A DNA stretch of 64,000 nt from Lycocorax pyrrhopterus obiensis (GCA_014706295.1 JACSVZ010000001.1:118014763-118078762), one strand, 5' to 3'; counted from the stretch's first letter, positions 22,483 through 33,962 are shown. The notes: generated by a model from the sequence alone, not told the origin. Program-made: numbers and translations.

Positions 22483-24244
22483 GAAATCAGCACTGACATT
22501 GATAGCAAGACTTTAATAGAATAGGCTGACAACAAACAGGATTGGAAGCCAAGGCTCTTGCCTGCCTCATGTGTGTCCTATGGGATGAGCAGCAATACCT
22601 CTGGGAAAGCTCCGGCTCTGCCATTATCCAGAGAACTCTGATTTCACAGACCACTTCACCCGCAGCGGCACTGAACACAGATAACAGCGTTTCTCAAAAG
22701 AGAGGCTGAGGTGGGCAATAATTCATCAAATGCATTTCCCTCTTTTACATAATCCTAGAGGCACGAGGATGTGATCCCACTATTAGCCTCGCTGCAGCCT
22801 GACAGAAATACCAGCTGAAAAACACCTGGGAAGGCAGTATTATGATTTTTGAAGAATGCGAGGCCTGGGAGAGCTTCTCCAAGGGACTATAAGGGCTAAC
22901 GGATATTTTGCACTTAGGGGAGCAGACTGTCCTCACTAAAATTCATACTAAGCAAGAATACTCATTTTCTGTGTATGGAGTTGGCAGCCAACCTGAGACA
23001 CTTACATAAAATCCAGAAACCTTCATTTTTACATTGTTATTCCTGTTTTCAAAGACAAAAAGAAGGCAACAACTTCTGGGTTGCGGTGAACATCTCCTGT
23101 AAGCTACAAGGAAATCTGACAGGAAAATAAGTGTTTCAGCAGTACAGAACAAGTCCTAATTCAGACCAGTTTGGACGGCCTAGTTTGAACTGGCCACAGT
23201 CTACCACTATTTTTCAAAGAACAGTTTCCTCTATTTTTTTTTTTTTAAAAAACCCTTTTTCCACCTTCCCACTTGAAATGTCCCCTGTGGTTCCTGTCTC
23301 TCAGGTACAGGCGTGCGCTGCTCCGGAGCAAGAGCATTCTTTTGTGTGGAGGAGAAATATCACAACGTGCATTACAAAGAGAAAAAAAGCTGTATTTATA
23401 AAATTTAACAAGCGGAATGTCGGCAGTAGAGACAGAACTGTGCTTTTGAGCTTTCCTCCTCCATACAGATTCTTCCATGAGGAACGCTGTGCCGTGTTTC
23501 CAATCACGGAATTGCCGCCCTTGCAGTTAAGTTTTACTCTGTTCACTGAGAGTTGCCAAATTGTTTCTTTCTGACTGAGCTACTCCCGTGTGCCCCTGTC
23601 AGAAACAACTCTCTTGTGTGCAGCTCAATCATTCACAAACTCAGGATCTTCCTGGAAGGTGTTTTACTCCTGCTGCATTCCCTGAAAACAAGGTTGGACT
23701 GATGTTGGGCAATTGATGTGTAGCAAGGGGAATTTTCAGCTCAGGCCTGTCTTCTGCTTCCTTTGAAAACATTTCGAAGAAAACTGAACTTTTTATGCAC
23801 ACAATCACGGTGAGACAAGAATAGCAGCTCCCAAATTAGCAGCGAGTAGGTGGAGGGGGACAGCCAGCACACGGGCTTGGCACAACAGTCTGGGTATGCA
23901 AATGAAGAGATGGGACTTGACGTGCAGAGTAACTGGAACTGTCAGATGACTAATGAGTCTCACCCATTATACGCCGAGGCTCTGGAAAAGTAGCAAACGA
24001 GGTGGGATTAGTTAAAAATATGCTCATATTAGCCGGCATAAGCTGCAGGTCTGCTGGGCTGCGGATCCCTGCCCACACGTGCCGGCTTGTGGGAGCCGTG
24101 TCCGGTGCGTGCGGGGCTGGAGCGGGGAAGGGGGGCAGCACTGGGGGACACACGGCTCTCCTGCGCTTGTCTGGTGGGCACCACGGCACAGAAAAGCAGT
24201 GCCTGCAGGGGCGTCAGCCTTTGGCCCCTCTTCCCACTGCTGCT
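22483..24244. other. Intergenic with possible conserved block
   Basis: Unique sequence. The segment 23880-24060 contains a perfect octamer (ATGCAAAT) and homeodomain-type TTAG/TAAT cores and has the look of a regulatory block. A (T)13 run is at 23234-23246. Confidence 0.45.
23896..23903 (+). promoter_or_regulatory. Octamer motif ATGCAAAT
   Basis: An exact POU/OCT consensus octamer inside unique sequence. Functionality is not shown by sequence alone. Confidence 0.3.
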
Positions 24245-24512
24245 GCGACGTGCTCCCAGGGCTGGAGCCCCTCCGCTCTGGAGCCAGGCTGGGAGAGCTG
24301 GGGATGCTCAGCCTGGAGAGGAGAAGGCTGTGGGGAGCCCTTACAGCCCCTTCCAGGGCCTGAAGGGGCTCCAGGAGAGCTGGAGAGGGACTGGGGACAA
24401 GGGATGGAGGGACAGGACACAGGGAATGGCTTCCCACTGCCAGAGGGCAGGGAGAGATGGGATATCGGGAAGGAATTCCTGACTGTGAGGGTGGTGAGGC
24501 CCTGGCACACCT
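24245..24512 (+). mobile_element. CR1 fragment lacking its 3' end
   Basis: It encodes a remnant LGMLSLERRRLWG, later NGFPLPEGRERWDIGKEF and VRVVRPWH, i.e. CR1 ORF2 sense. It stops abruptly at GGCCCTGGCACA with no CR1 tail. Loss of the 3' end is unusual for a LINE and implies a later deletion. Confidence 0.8.
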
Positions 24513-25094
24513 GAAATCAGTCAGGAAAGGACCTGTGTTTAATCTTGCTGATTAAATGCTCTGCCTAAAGTGCTTGGTGTGGTAATGCCATTTAAAACCT
24601 GCCATTAATTAGGCAATGGCTTGATGAAGACAACTGACATTTAATATTTGGACTTGATTTGCAAGAAACATGTGATTAACGATATCTGAGATTTTGTATT
24701 TGATTTTTAAAGGCAGAACAAATACACAGTACTAGAAAATAAATATTCTTTATTAGATACACATTGGGTTGGTTTGGATTTCCCCACTCTGACTTTGAAA
24801 GGTGTTGGGGAGGTGCTCCCAGTTTATTCTGTTGAAAAACATTGTCAGTTCAGACACAGCTCATGTTTATTTATTAGTGCATTATAAAATGTGCTTCTCC
24901 AGGCCGGAGTTGAGTCATGGCTTAACAAAATCCAAGTGCTTGCAGTGCCCGTGTGCTCTCTGCAGGCTGACCCACGTCCCGCCGAGGGGAGGCTGTGCAT
25001 GATGCAAACAAAGGCATTCATGTTCACTGGCTACAAGTTACACAGTTCTCTTATTAATTAGTGTTCTATCATCTCTTGGTTAATGATTCTCCTG
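24513..25094. other. Intergenic, AT-rich
   Basis: AT-rich unique sequence (a GAAAATAAATATTCTTTATT stretch near 24735) with no gene seen. Confidence 0.5.
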
Positions 25095-25352
25095 CTTCTG
25101 CTCATTCCCATGCTCGGTGTTCCTCTTCTTTTGGGTCGGTGGGGTTTTGGAGCTGGTGGTCATGATCTGCCCTCCCCGAATTCCCTTTTCCCCAGTGGGA
25201 GCTCATTCAGCACAGATACTTTTATTAGTTTCTTCCTTGTCTTGGGGGTTCTGCCGAATGTCCTTGTGGCCCGTAAATCCTGCATTCCTCGTGTCCGCTA
25301 TCAGAGGCACATCCTTCTTCCCAAGCTTTGTTCACCTCCCTTAGTTCTGACA
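25095..25352 (-). mobile_element. LTR-like repeat fragment (inverted partner)
   Basis: The segment GAATGTCCTTGTGGCCCGTA ... CCCAAGCTTTGTTCA on the + strand matches the reverse complement of 25860-26010 (GTCCTTGTGGTCCATAAATT ... CCCAGGCTTTGTTCAT). The two are old copies of one repeat family in opposite orientation. Only about 130 bp align convincingly; the left border is a guess. Confidence 0.5.
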
Positions 25353-25798
25353 TCATGGAAACATGTCCAGCCCTAAATCTTAGCAAGTAATTTGTTTTTC
25401 TAACACCTGGATATCACCTAGAGTTTGTTGGCTGCTCTCTGTTTCTGGGATTAAATCTCCTTTCTCGCTGATTAGGCTTGAAAGTGTTCAACGATCAAAC
25501 ATCACAGAACATCCTGTTTAAGGGAATTTCTGCATATTCCACATTTTGGGACAGAGGCAGAGACAGGGAAAGCTCAGCACAGGTCCTAGGGGCTTTGAAG
25601 GGGCTGGGAGCCAGGCAGGAGAGGGTCCCTCAAGCAATTCCCCACTGCATTGTCAGAAACCATAGAGCTTTATCATTTTAGTTAACGGTTTTAATTAACT
25701 TTTAAATTAATTGTTTTAATTTATCATAACCAATATGTATCTTAATTATCGCGTGTTATTCTTAGATTAATCTCAGCAAAGTTGTCATAAGCTACTTT

Positions 25799-26289
25799 TG
25801 TGGGAACACAAAAGCTGGGGAAAACGACTGAAACTTTAACTTTTGATAAACTAACTCTGATGTGCTCCAATGAACAAAGCCTGGGAGAGGAAGATGGATT
25901 GGTGAGGTTGGACATCTGGAACGCAGAATTTATGGACCACAAGGACACTCTGCAGAAAGCGGAGGATAAAGAAGAGACTAAAAAAGACTCAGTAGATGTG
26001 TTGGAAAGGCCCTGCTGGAGGAAGTAGATACTAAAAAGACTAAAAATACGGACTAATTAGCATGAAGTGAGAAATCAATAACCAGTAGGATAGAATACTA
26101 ATTAATGAAAGAGAGCTATGTAATTTAGAAATGCCATTATTTGATGAAACGTATGAATAGGTGAAAAAGTTCTGTATCCGTGTCGGCGTGGAGGCTGGAG
26201 TTTTGCCAGCCACACACCCCCCTGGCCAACAATAAAGCAACGCCTGGACTCGCTGGCGCTAAAAAGACGGTGTTAGAGGGTTTTACTCA
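25799..26289 (+). mobile_element. Probable endogenous-retrovirus solo LTR
   Basis: A roughly 490-bp AT-rich block runs from TGTGGGAACACAAAAG to ...TTTTACTCA. It contains an AATAAA signal (26231-26236) about 55 bp before the right end, preceded by a GC-rich GTCGGCGTGGAGG segment, as in LTR U3-R regions. The TG...CA ends are consistent with an LTR, but no target-site duplication is obvious and no retroviral gene adjoins it. The family is not identified. Confidence 0.5.
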
Positions 26290-27260
26290 TCCCGACGGTT
26301 TCGGAGGGTTTGGTAACAGCGTGGGACAGCGCGGTGGCAGCGGGGGGAGTGGAGAGCCACGCGGGGCCGGCGGTGCCGGGGGTCTGGGGCCCTGAGGAGG
26401 GGCCGTGAGGGGCGGCCGAGGCTCCGCAGCCCCGCGCGCCCGCCGCGCGCACCGCGCCGCGATTGGCCGAGCCCCGGCGCGCGCCGCGCTCCCGCGCCCC
26501 CCGCGTTGGCCGGCGCGGCGGCCCGGCCCGGCCCCGCCCCTCCCGCGCGCGGCCGCGCGCGCCCATTGTCACGCACGGGGCTCCCCGACTCCAAAGGCCC
26601 CGCCGCCCGGCGCCGCCGCCGCCCATTGGCTGGCCCGGCCCGGATTGACGCGCGCCGCGGCCAATAAGCGGCGCTCCCCGCGGCGGGCGGAGGGCTCAAT
26701 ATGGCAGCGGCGCCTATCGGCGGCGGCGCGCGCTGAGCCGCGGGCGCCCGGCGGGCACCGGGAGCGGCTCCCGGGGCGGGCGGCGACCCCCGGCCGGCGA
26801 CCGGCCCGCGGCCCCCCGCCGCCCACCGGCCATCACCCGGCACCGACCGCCCTCCGCCAGCCGCCGTGGTGGCGACCCCGGCGCCGTGCAGGTGAGTGCG
26901 CGTCCGGTCGCGTCTCCGCATCCCCGCGCACGCCGGAGCGCCCCGCGCCGGGGCATCGCGGGCACCCCCGTCTGCGCTCCGCCGCCGCCCCGCTCCGCAC
27001 GGCGGGCGCGGGCAGGGCGCGGGGGGCGTGCGGCGGGTCCCGAGCCGGCCCTGCCGCAGCCTCCGGGAGCGCCGGGGCTGCGCTGGAAATGGCACCGCCG
27101 GCCGGCGCCGGGGCTGCGCGGCGGCTGCGGGACCCGCCGGGACCCCCGGGCCGGTGGCCGCCCCGCCGGGGGATGCCGCGGGCGAGCGGCCCGGGGCACT
27201 GGGGGCGCGCACAGGTGAGCGGTGCGGGGCAGGGGAGGTGTCCGCCCTGGCCGCAGGGTC
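26290..27260. promoter_or_regulatory. TIAM1: CpG island, putative TIAM1 promoter
   Basis: About 1 kb of extreme GC and CpG density. CCAAT-type boxes are at 26462-26466 (ATTGG), 26625-26629 (ATTGG) and 26661-26665 (CCAAT), and a GC box GCCCCGCCCC is at 26531-26540. The pattern is of a broad TATA-less promoter. A + strand splice donor follows at 26892. Assignment to TIAM1 comes from SCAF4-SOD1-TIAM1 gene order; the sequence itself encodes no TIAM1 protein. A divergent minus-strand promoter is also possible. Confidence 0.65.
26690..26891 (+). other. TIAM1: Putative TIAM1 non-coding exon 1
   Basis: TIAM1 is a Rac1 guanine-nucleotide exchange factor acting at the plasma membrane and cell junctions. 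Its coding exons are not in this window. The exon is inferred from the consensus donor GTGCAG|GTGAGT (26892) inside the CpG island, downstream of the CCAAT cluster. The start is not visible; 26690 is a guess about 25 bp after the last CCAAT box. If transcription begins before 26701, the mRNA carries a small upstream frame (26701-26736, MAAAPIGGGAR-stop). A second donor, CACAG|GTGAGC, at 27215 could lengthen the exon. Confidence 0.5.
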
Positions 27261-27271
27261 ACTGGAGGCAG

Positions 27272-27396
27272 GCACAGCCCGGAGTTACGGCTCCCGAGGG
27301 ATGCTCGCAGGCCGGGGATCCGTGGGAAGCGCTGCCCTGGCAGGAGTTGCGGGCTCCCGAAGGATGCTCGCAGCCCTGGGATCCACGGGAAGCACT
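27272..27396 (+). repeat. Two-copy tandem repeat, about 62 bp
   Basis: Unit 1 (27272-27333) and unit 2 (27334-27396) share GGCTCCCGA(G/A)GGATGCTCG, then GGGATCC(G/A)(T/C)GGGAAGC(G/A)CT, differing by substitutions and a 1-bp indel. A degraded third unit may follow. It lies just inside the putative first TIAM1 intron. Confidence 0.75.
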
Positions 27397-29014
27397 GGCA
27401 CAAACGCGGTCCTAATGGAATTGCGGGAACGAGTGCGTATTTCCAGCGCAACCACGTTGGATTGGGAAGCGCTGAGAGAAATTGACGTGTTGTTCCTCAT
27501 CAATGGTCTTTCATTCCCACTTCTTCGGGGCGACTGGGCTAGTGGAAACTGACCGGGGCTGGGGAGTAGGTAGCACTCGGGACTTGCTAATAATTTTGAA
27601 ATTCTGGTTAAAAAATGTATTGGGATAAATTAGGGGAAGCTGAGATCTATGGAGTGATTAGTTGGGTGTCTGTGATGAGAGCCTCTTTCCCCCTTCCTGT
27701 ATTATTAAAGTGCTCCTGTCGTTTTCAATGACACTTCAGTGCTGTGGTGTAAATTATTGAGCAAGGGCAGACGAGACCTCCTTCACCTGTGCTGTAAGGG
27801 CCCAATCCCACAGAGAGCAACTTCCTGCCACCCTTCCTTGCTCGGCAGCTCCTGGAGCTTGTCTGCTGCGTCCCCGCTCCTGTCCCTGTGCAATCCCTGG
27901 CTGCCCTTCCCCTGGAAAACCCTGCCTTGGGCAGGCAGAGTGTTGCTGTTGGACTGCATGGAATTGCTGTCCTTGCTGCTTCCCAGAGAGCCCCATGGAT
28001 GGGACAGTCCTGTGGGATTCTGAAGGTGTGAGTGACCTTGGCAAGTGTGGTTCTTTCTCAGCTTTTGCCTTCTTTGCCCTTCTGCACTGATTTGGGGACC
28101 AATACGTGCCCAGGTCCTGGGAAGTGTCTTGGAAAGGGATAATCACCCTGTGATAGTTATTGGCTGTGCTACACTTGCACCTTCATCCTCCTTGGGGGGA
28201 AACAGGATTGAGGAGTGGGTGGGGAATGAATGGGGCTGTTTCTTCCCTTCCAGGCCCTGGAATGGTGGAGGTGGAAAAGGAATGTGACATACTTGGCTCA
28301 CCTCAGCTTTGGTTGCAGGCAGATCACTCCCGTTCCTGCTTCGGCTGCAGGAGGGAGCACTTGCTGCCCCAGAATCATGATTCCCATGGAGGAAAAAGCC
28401 ATTTCCTTCTCCAACAGCAGAGCAGCTTGAAAATGTGTGTTGTTACAGAGATTCTCCCCAGAATGGTTTATTCTGCAGCCTTTCTGTTGTTGTTGTTCTT
28501 GCATTAATGACCCAGTTATGCTTTCCGGGATATTAAAGGCAATATTCTCGAGTCCTTGCACAAATGCTCGTCATCTCTAATGATAACTGACTTTGGGCTC
28601 TGGCCCTGCATAATCTCAGGTGATGCTGGCTGGAATTTGCCTTGAGGAAGACAAGATAAACTGCTGTTTGAAACGGCCTTTTTGGTGTCTCTCGTTGCTC
28701 TTGACTGAAGCAGAATCCAATGACTCCTGCCCGATGTCTGTCCAGGGATTCACCTGGTCTTGCTTGGAAGAGGAAAGGCAGTGGTGGGGGTTCTTTTGCC
28801 CATCAGAGGTGTTTGTGCTGTGTAGTCCTTCAGTGGCCAGGAGCAGTGGAAAATCCTTGTGCTGCCTGGTTTGAGGGGATCAGTGTGTGTAATGGGGGGG
28901 AAACCATGTTTGTGAGTACCAGAGCTCTGCTTTCGAGGCGAAGTTCTCATGCTGTAGTGAGGAGCATGGTATAAATAGCAGTGCTGGGTTTTAGCCACTG
29001 AATTCAAAGTTATG

Positions 29015-29028
29015 GTTTCCACAGCAAC
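29015..29028 (+). promoter_or_regulatory. RFX X-box motif
   Basis: GTTTCCACAGCAAC: two RFX half-sites with the canonical 2-bp spacer. Confidence 0.35.
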
Positions 29029-29664
29029 CAGCACTCAGGCTGTCGTTTGTGTATGGAATATTTCCCCCTGTTTTTAAAAAGCCCATGTGTCTGGCATCTG
29101 CTGTGGTGCCGTGTCCAGTCCTCCTCCGCGGACACCCCTCACTCATTCCTCCGACTCGGTGTTTGAGCGTCCCCCTCCCGCTTTCCTTCTCCCAGTGGCT
29201 GTTCTTGCTCTCTTCTCAGCTTCCCGCTGCCTTCTCCTGGGCCAGGAGTGCGTGCACCAAATCCCAGCCTGGCCACCGTGTCCCTTTGTCTTCCAAGCCC
29301 TCCTTCTGGTACTGGTGTTTGCTTCCAGCTGTGCTGGGGTGTGATAGGCACAGCCCTGCTTTGGATCCATGGTGTATCCCTCAAACACCCACCCATGTTT
29401 CCCCTCTCTCCCTTACCTGGGGGGTTCTTATTTCAGTGGTAGATCCACAGCCCCCCCGGCTCTCCAGCTGTGTCCCTTACAGCTCAAAGGAAATGGGAGC
29501 TGTGCACTGTTGTGGAGGACCATGGGATGTGCCCTTCCTATAGGAGGATCGGGATGCAATGCTTGCTTTAATAAATGTTTGTCATACAAATGTGCAGTGT
29601 TGCTAAAGTGGTTTCATTTATAGCCAGGGGGCTGATGTATCTGCATGGTTGTGTCCAAGTTACA

Positions 29665-29678
29665 GTTTCCAGAGCAAC
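29665..29678 (+). promoter_or_regulatory. RFX X-box motif
   Basis: GTTTCCAGAGCAAC: same layout as the motif 650 bp upstream, and preceded by similar AAGTTA bases. Confidence 0.35.
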
Positions 29679-30002
29679 TGGAGCAGCTTTGTGTCTTGGA
29701 AGGCTGTTAACTAAAGCATGAAACGTTATATCAAATTTTCCTTTCTTAAATTCTGTAATTTCAGCTACTGTTAAAAATGCAGCTGTGCTTATCTGGGAAC
29801 ATGTTTAAAAGCCTTGAATGACCAAGCAGATCTTCTTCAGATGTGTACCTCTGCCACGAGAACAGGAATGGGAAATGTTAGCCCCCAAAGTAATTACGCT
29901 TGGAGTTACAGCAAGTGGCACTTCAATTAAAAAACCCCAAACAATCCACAGAAAAAACCCCAAGCAAAAAAGACACAAAGGAATGACATGTGCCCTGTTG
30001 AG

Positions 30003-30505
30003 TGGGGGCAGTTTTGGACACCACAACATCAGAAAGGTCTGAAGTTGTTGGAGAGTGTCCAAAGGAGGGACATGAGGATGGTGAAGGGTCTGGAGGGGCC
30101 ATACAAGGGGCAGCCGAGGGCACTTGGAATGTTCAGCTGGAGGAGAGGAGACTGAGGGGAGTCTCACTGGGGTCTGCAGCTTCCTCTGGAGGGGCAGCTC
30201 TGATCTCTGCTCTCTGTGCCAGGGACAGCACCCAGGGAACGGCTGGAGCTGTGTCAGGACAGGTTTAGGTTGGATATCAGGGAAAGGTTCTTCCCCCAGA
30301 GGGTGCTGGTGCTGGGCACTGCCCAGGCTCCCCAGGGAATGGGCACAGCCCCGAGGCTTCCAGAGCTCCAGGAGCGTTTGGGCAGCGCTGCCAGGGATGC
30401 CCAGGGTGGGATTGTTGGGGGGTCTGTGCAGGGGCAGGGGCTGGACTGGATGGTCCTTGTGGGGCCCTTCCAGCCCAGGATATTTTGTGGTTCTGTGATC
30501 TTGTC
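30003..30505 (+). mobile_element. CR1 fragment, about 500 bp
   Basis: Sense orientation. It has remnants of ORF2 (FRLDIRERFFPQRVLVLG) and the 3' end LDWMVLVGPFQP followed by ATTTTGTGGTTCTGTGATC. It is the same subfamily as 39582-39836. Frame breaks make it non-coding. Confidence 0.85.
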
Positions 30506-33500
30506 TCTGACCAGAACTAATGACAAAAGTACAATCTGAGAAAACAGTGTAAAAAGGCTGATGTCAGCTGAAAGCAACATCAAATGAAGGCTGGAAATAA
30601 GAAGGAATGGGGCTCAGGACCCCCTGGACCTGGGGGCAGTTGGGCAGGCCATGGTGCCAAAAGCTGGTCTGTTATTATTTTTACTATTTTTTTCCTTTCC
30701 TTCTCTTTCCCCTCCCCTTTGGCTGCTGCTCCTTGCAAAACCATGTCCCTCTTGCAGTGTCTCACAGACACTTATCTGAGCAGTAATTCCAAGGACTTTG
30801 GGCATAACAAGAAGTCACTTTCCCACTGTAACTCAGAGCCCGTGTTACTTTCAAAGCAGTGGGTGTCAGTTCCTTGTCGGTTTCTCCTTGTTCAGTGAAG
30901 TGTTTTGTCAGTAACAAACATAACATTCCCCTAGAAATGGACCTGCTGGGTGCTTGTATTGGTTTGAGCAATGATGCTGTAAAGTGCTTTGTAGGTTTCT
31001 TGAGGAAACTCAGCCAGGAGACTTTTAAGTGTTGGCTTGTGTAAAAAGAAATTACAGAGAGTGTCTCAGGGGTCTTCCTCTCTATTTTTATTAGTAGCTC
31101 AATGTTTTCCTCTTTACATATTTACCATGTATATAATGTCCCATTGATGCTGCCGCCTACAGCAGCCCTCTCAGCAGCCTATGGGCTTTGCTTAATAAAA
31201 TGGAGGAATGATTCTTCTCCTACGAGATGTTTTTGAAATGAAACTTAAACCCAAACCTTGTGATCTTTGGTGTGCTGCCCAGATTAGAGAAACAAAATGA
31301 TTGAAACAGCAGCTGGAAGTGAGCTGAAGTACCTTGTACTTCTCCATGAGTCGCTTCAAGGAAAGGTGGAGATTTTTATTTCTCTGTGCTCAGCCCAAGT
31401 TTTGTGATATGGCGTGGACTGGGAAGGGAGTTTAGCTTGGAGCCTGTTCCCATGAGAGCAGGGCTGGAGCAGGGTACACCGTTTGTCTTCCAACTGGGAA
31501 GTCTCGCTGCAGCTTGGGCAGACCCTTGGCTTTGGCGGGTGAGAGAGAGGAGGCGAAGGCTCAGATCAGAGGGGAAAGGAGAGGCTGTTTTTTTCCGCAT
31601 GTCAGCGATGAGGAGGAGTGGGCTGGTCCAGAGCACTGGATGTGGCACTCCCTTGGGGCAGAACAGTTCCTGAAGTGCTGTGTTTTACCCCAGACATTGG
31701 GTTTGGGTTTGGAAAAAAACTAGTTTTAAAGAAAGTTCTGCCCTTTCCTGCTGGGAAAGTACCAGCTTTGGACTAGGGCTTTGTGCTTGCTGAAAACAAT
31801 CATTTCACCTCACAGTCGGGAAACCTTTCTTCTGGTAGCAGCAAATCTCTGTGTTTTGAGTTTTGCAGCCCAGGCTGCAGTAACAAACACTTGGGACACC
31901 TCTGGCTGCAGTTACCTTATGCGTGAGAGGATTCTCTGCTGCATCACAGTATTTGGCATGTCTTTGTGTCTGTTTTTCCCCTTCATATGCGCTGTGCCTA
32001 AGATTAGTGCAGTTTTCCTCCTCGTGGATAAATAATTTAAACACCTGGACTGATTAAATGTGTGCATCTCAGCTCAGAACAGTCGTGACTTCTTTTTTTT
32101 TTTTTTCTATTCCAAGACTGCCTTTCCTGAAGAAGATTCAAAGCAACTGAAAATAGCTTCATCACAGAAACATCAAGCACAACTTGAGGACTGTTGCTCT
32201 CGTGGCAGGGATTCTGACAGTGTGCACTTGCCTCCCCATTAGCAACATCTCATTGAACGCTCAAGGGTTTATTGACAACTCGTTTGCTTTGCCTAATTGT
32301 GTGCCTTGCTGCAGGGCAGGACTGCCTTCCTTTGGCACTGCTGGGCTGAGGGGTTGAGGAGCCGGGAGCCAAGTCCCTGCTCCCCCAATCCTGCTGCTGT
32401 GGGCTCATCCCAAACCAAGCACCTAAAGAAAGAAATCTTTTTCCCTGATGTGTGACCCGTCTCATCCTGCCTCAGTCAGCGCTCAGACTGGCCGACAAAA
32501 GCACTCTCAGATGACTGGAGTTTCCTCTCCCTTTGTTGTCAAAAAGTGCTCTTAGGAACTACCTTTATAGAGCAGCTGAATGTCTCTGGGCTCCACTTAA
32601 ACCACAGCTGGAAAACATCTCTCATCTCTCACTCAAAACATCTTATATCCAGAGATGTGAAACCTCGTGCCAGAAAGCTGTGGCGGAATTCTTTGCCCGC
32701 GATTTTTCCTGCTACACCAGCGCTACTCTGCAAGAACATGAATATCCTGACTGCTTGTATCTTGTCTGTCTGATTTGCAGGAGGAAGTGTGCAGAAAGCC
32801 AGTGGCGTTAGGGAAGTTTTGCTTGGCTTTTGGGGTTTTTGATTCCCCACCTCCCTTTTTTTTTTCTATTTTTATTTAATTTTTGCCTTTTACAGTAACC
32901 TGGTGGATTTGTCAAGGCTTCAGCCCTCCCTCTGGCTTTCCTGCCTCCCTTAGAAGCAGTGCTCAGCCAGACACCCAGCTCTCAGCAAGCCGGGGCAATT
33001 CCTGCTTGGATCCAGTTCCTGCTTGTCTGTGGGACCCATCCATTGCTGTAGCAGCAGGCAGGTTTTGTTGTTTCAAATTATCCCGTACCCCAGCCCATCA
33101 CACTTTGCCTCTTCTACAGCAAATCTTAGCCTGCCTTTGCCCCTTGGCATGGCTTGGGGAGGAATGGCCTCTCCAGCCCTCCCACTCTGTCCCTCTGCTC
33201 TTCTCTCTGCTGAGATTTTCCCTGGAAATTGCTGCCCTCAGCCACCAGCGAGGTCTCGGACAAAAAGCCTCTTCCTCCGTGTTCCAGCACGGCTCTGTTT
33301 GGCCGCACCAGCCCCTCAGCTCAGTTTGCTTATGGAAAGCGTGTCTGAAACCTTGAGAGTCCTGCTTCCTGACCACCCAGCGAGTTCCTGGGGAGTCTCT
33401 GTGCTGTTTGGAACTTCCATGAAAGCCTAAATTCATGCCCTACCTGCATTTCTGCATTCCTACCTGCAGGACTTGCAGGAGGCCTCCATGTGTAGCTTGT

Positions 33501-33689
33501 TCCTTCTCCAGGAACCTTCCCTGATGTCTGGGCAGGTGTGATGCAGCTGAAGAGGCCCTTTTAAATCTGCAGAAGCACAGGAAGGGGAAAAAACCCGCAG
33601 AGAGAGCTGACTGCAGTTAACTTTTCCACTTAATCTCATGTTCTGGTACCATCAGGCTTTCAGGAGATGGCAGTGGGTTTTGGTCCAGA
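30506..33689 (+). other. Intron, mostly unique
   Basis: It contains a (T)14 run at 32093-32106 and no recognised gene. The open frames at about 32.9-33.4 kb are not similar to any family I know. Confidence 0.5.
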
Positions 33690-33962
33690 GGGTTTAGTGC
33701 CTGTGATCCGGGAGATGGGGAGCTGTGAGTGATGGCCGTGAACTGAAACACAAGTTCCACCTCGACATGAGGAAGAACTTTGTTCCATGATGGGGGCAGA
33801 GCCCTGGAACAGCTGCCCAGGGAGGGTGTGGAGTCTCCCTCTCCAGGGACATCCCAAACCCACCTGGAGAGTTCTGTGTCACCTGCTCCAGGTGACCCTG
33901 ACTTGGCAGGGAGGTTGGACTGGGTGATCTCCAGAGATCCCAACCATCCTGGGATTCTGTGA
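33690..33962 (+). mobile_element. CR1 fragment (diverged)
   Basis: It contains CR1-like GCCCTGGAACAGCTGCCCAG and GAGTCTCCCTCTCCAGGGAC and ends CCCAACCATCCTGGGATTCTGTGAA, a CR1 tail. The left border is approximate. Confidence 0.75.

Larger units (their letters stand above)
27397..30002 (+). other. TIAM1: Putative TIAM1 intron 1, unique part
   Basis: It has no recognised repeat or coding exon. It holds two perfectly spaced RFX X-box motifs (29015-29028 and 29665-29678). Confidence 0.5.

Noticed and set aside
26283..27415. Long open frames (over 300 residues) on both strands
   Set aside because: CpG-island sequence has few stop codons; the products are Arg/Pro/Ala/Gly-rich low-complexity strings with no family features.
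30003..30505. Open frames in CR1 copies as host genes
   Set aside because: They match the CR1 ORF2 end and are broken; none is a complete reverse transcriptase.
32093..32106. T run as a SINE or retrocopy tail
   Set aside because: No SINE body or processed gene copy next to it.
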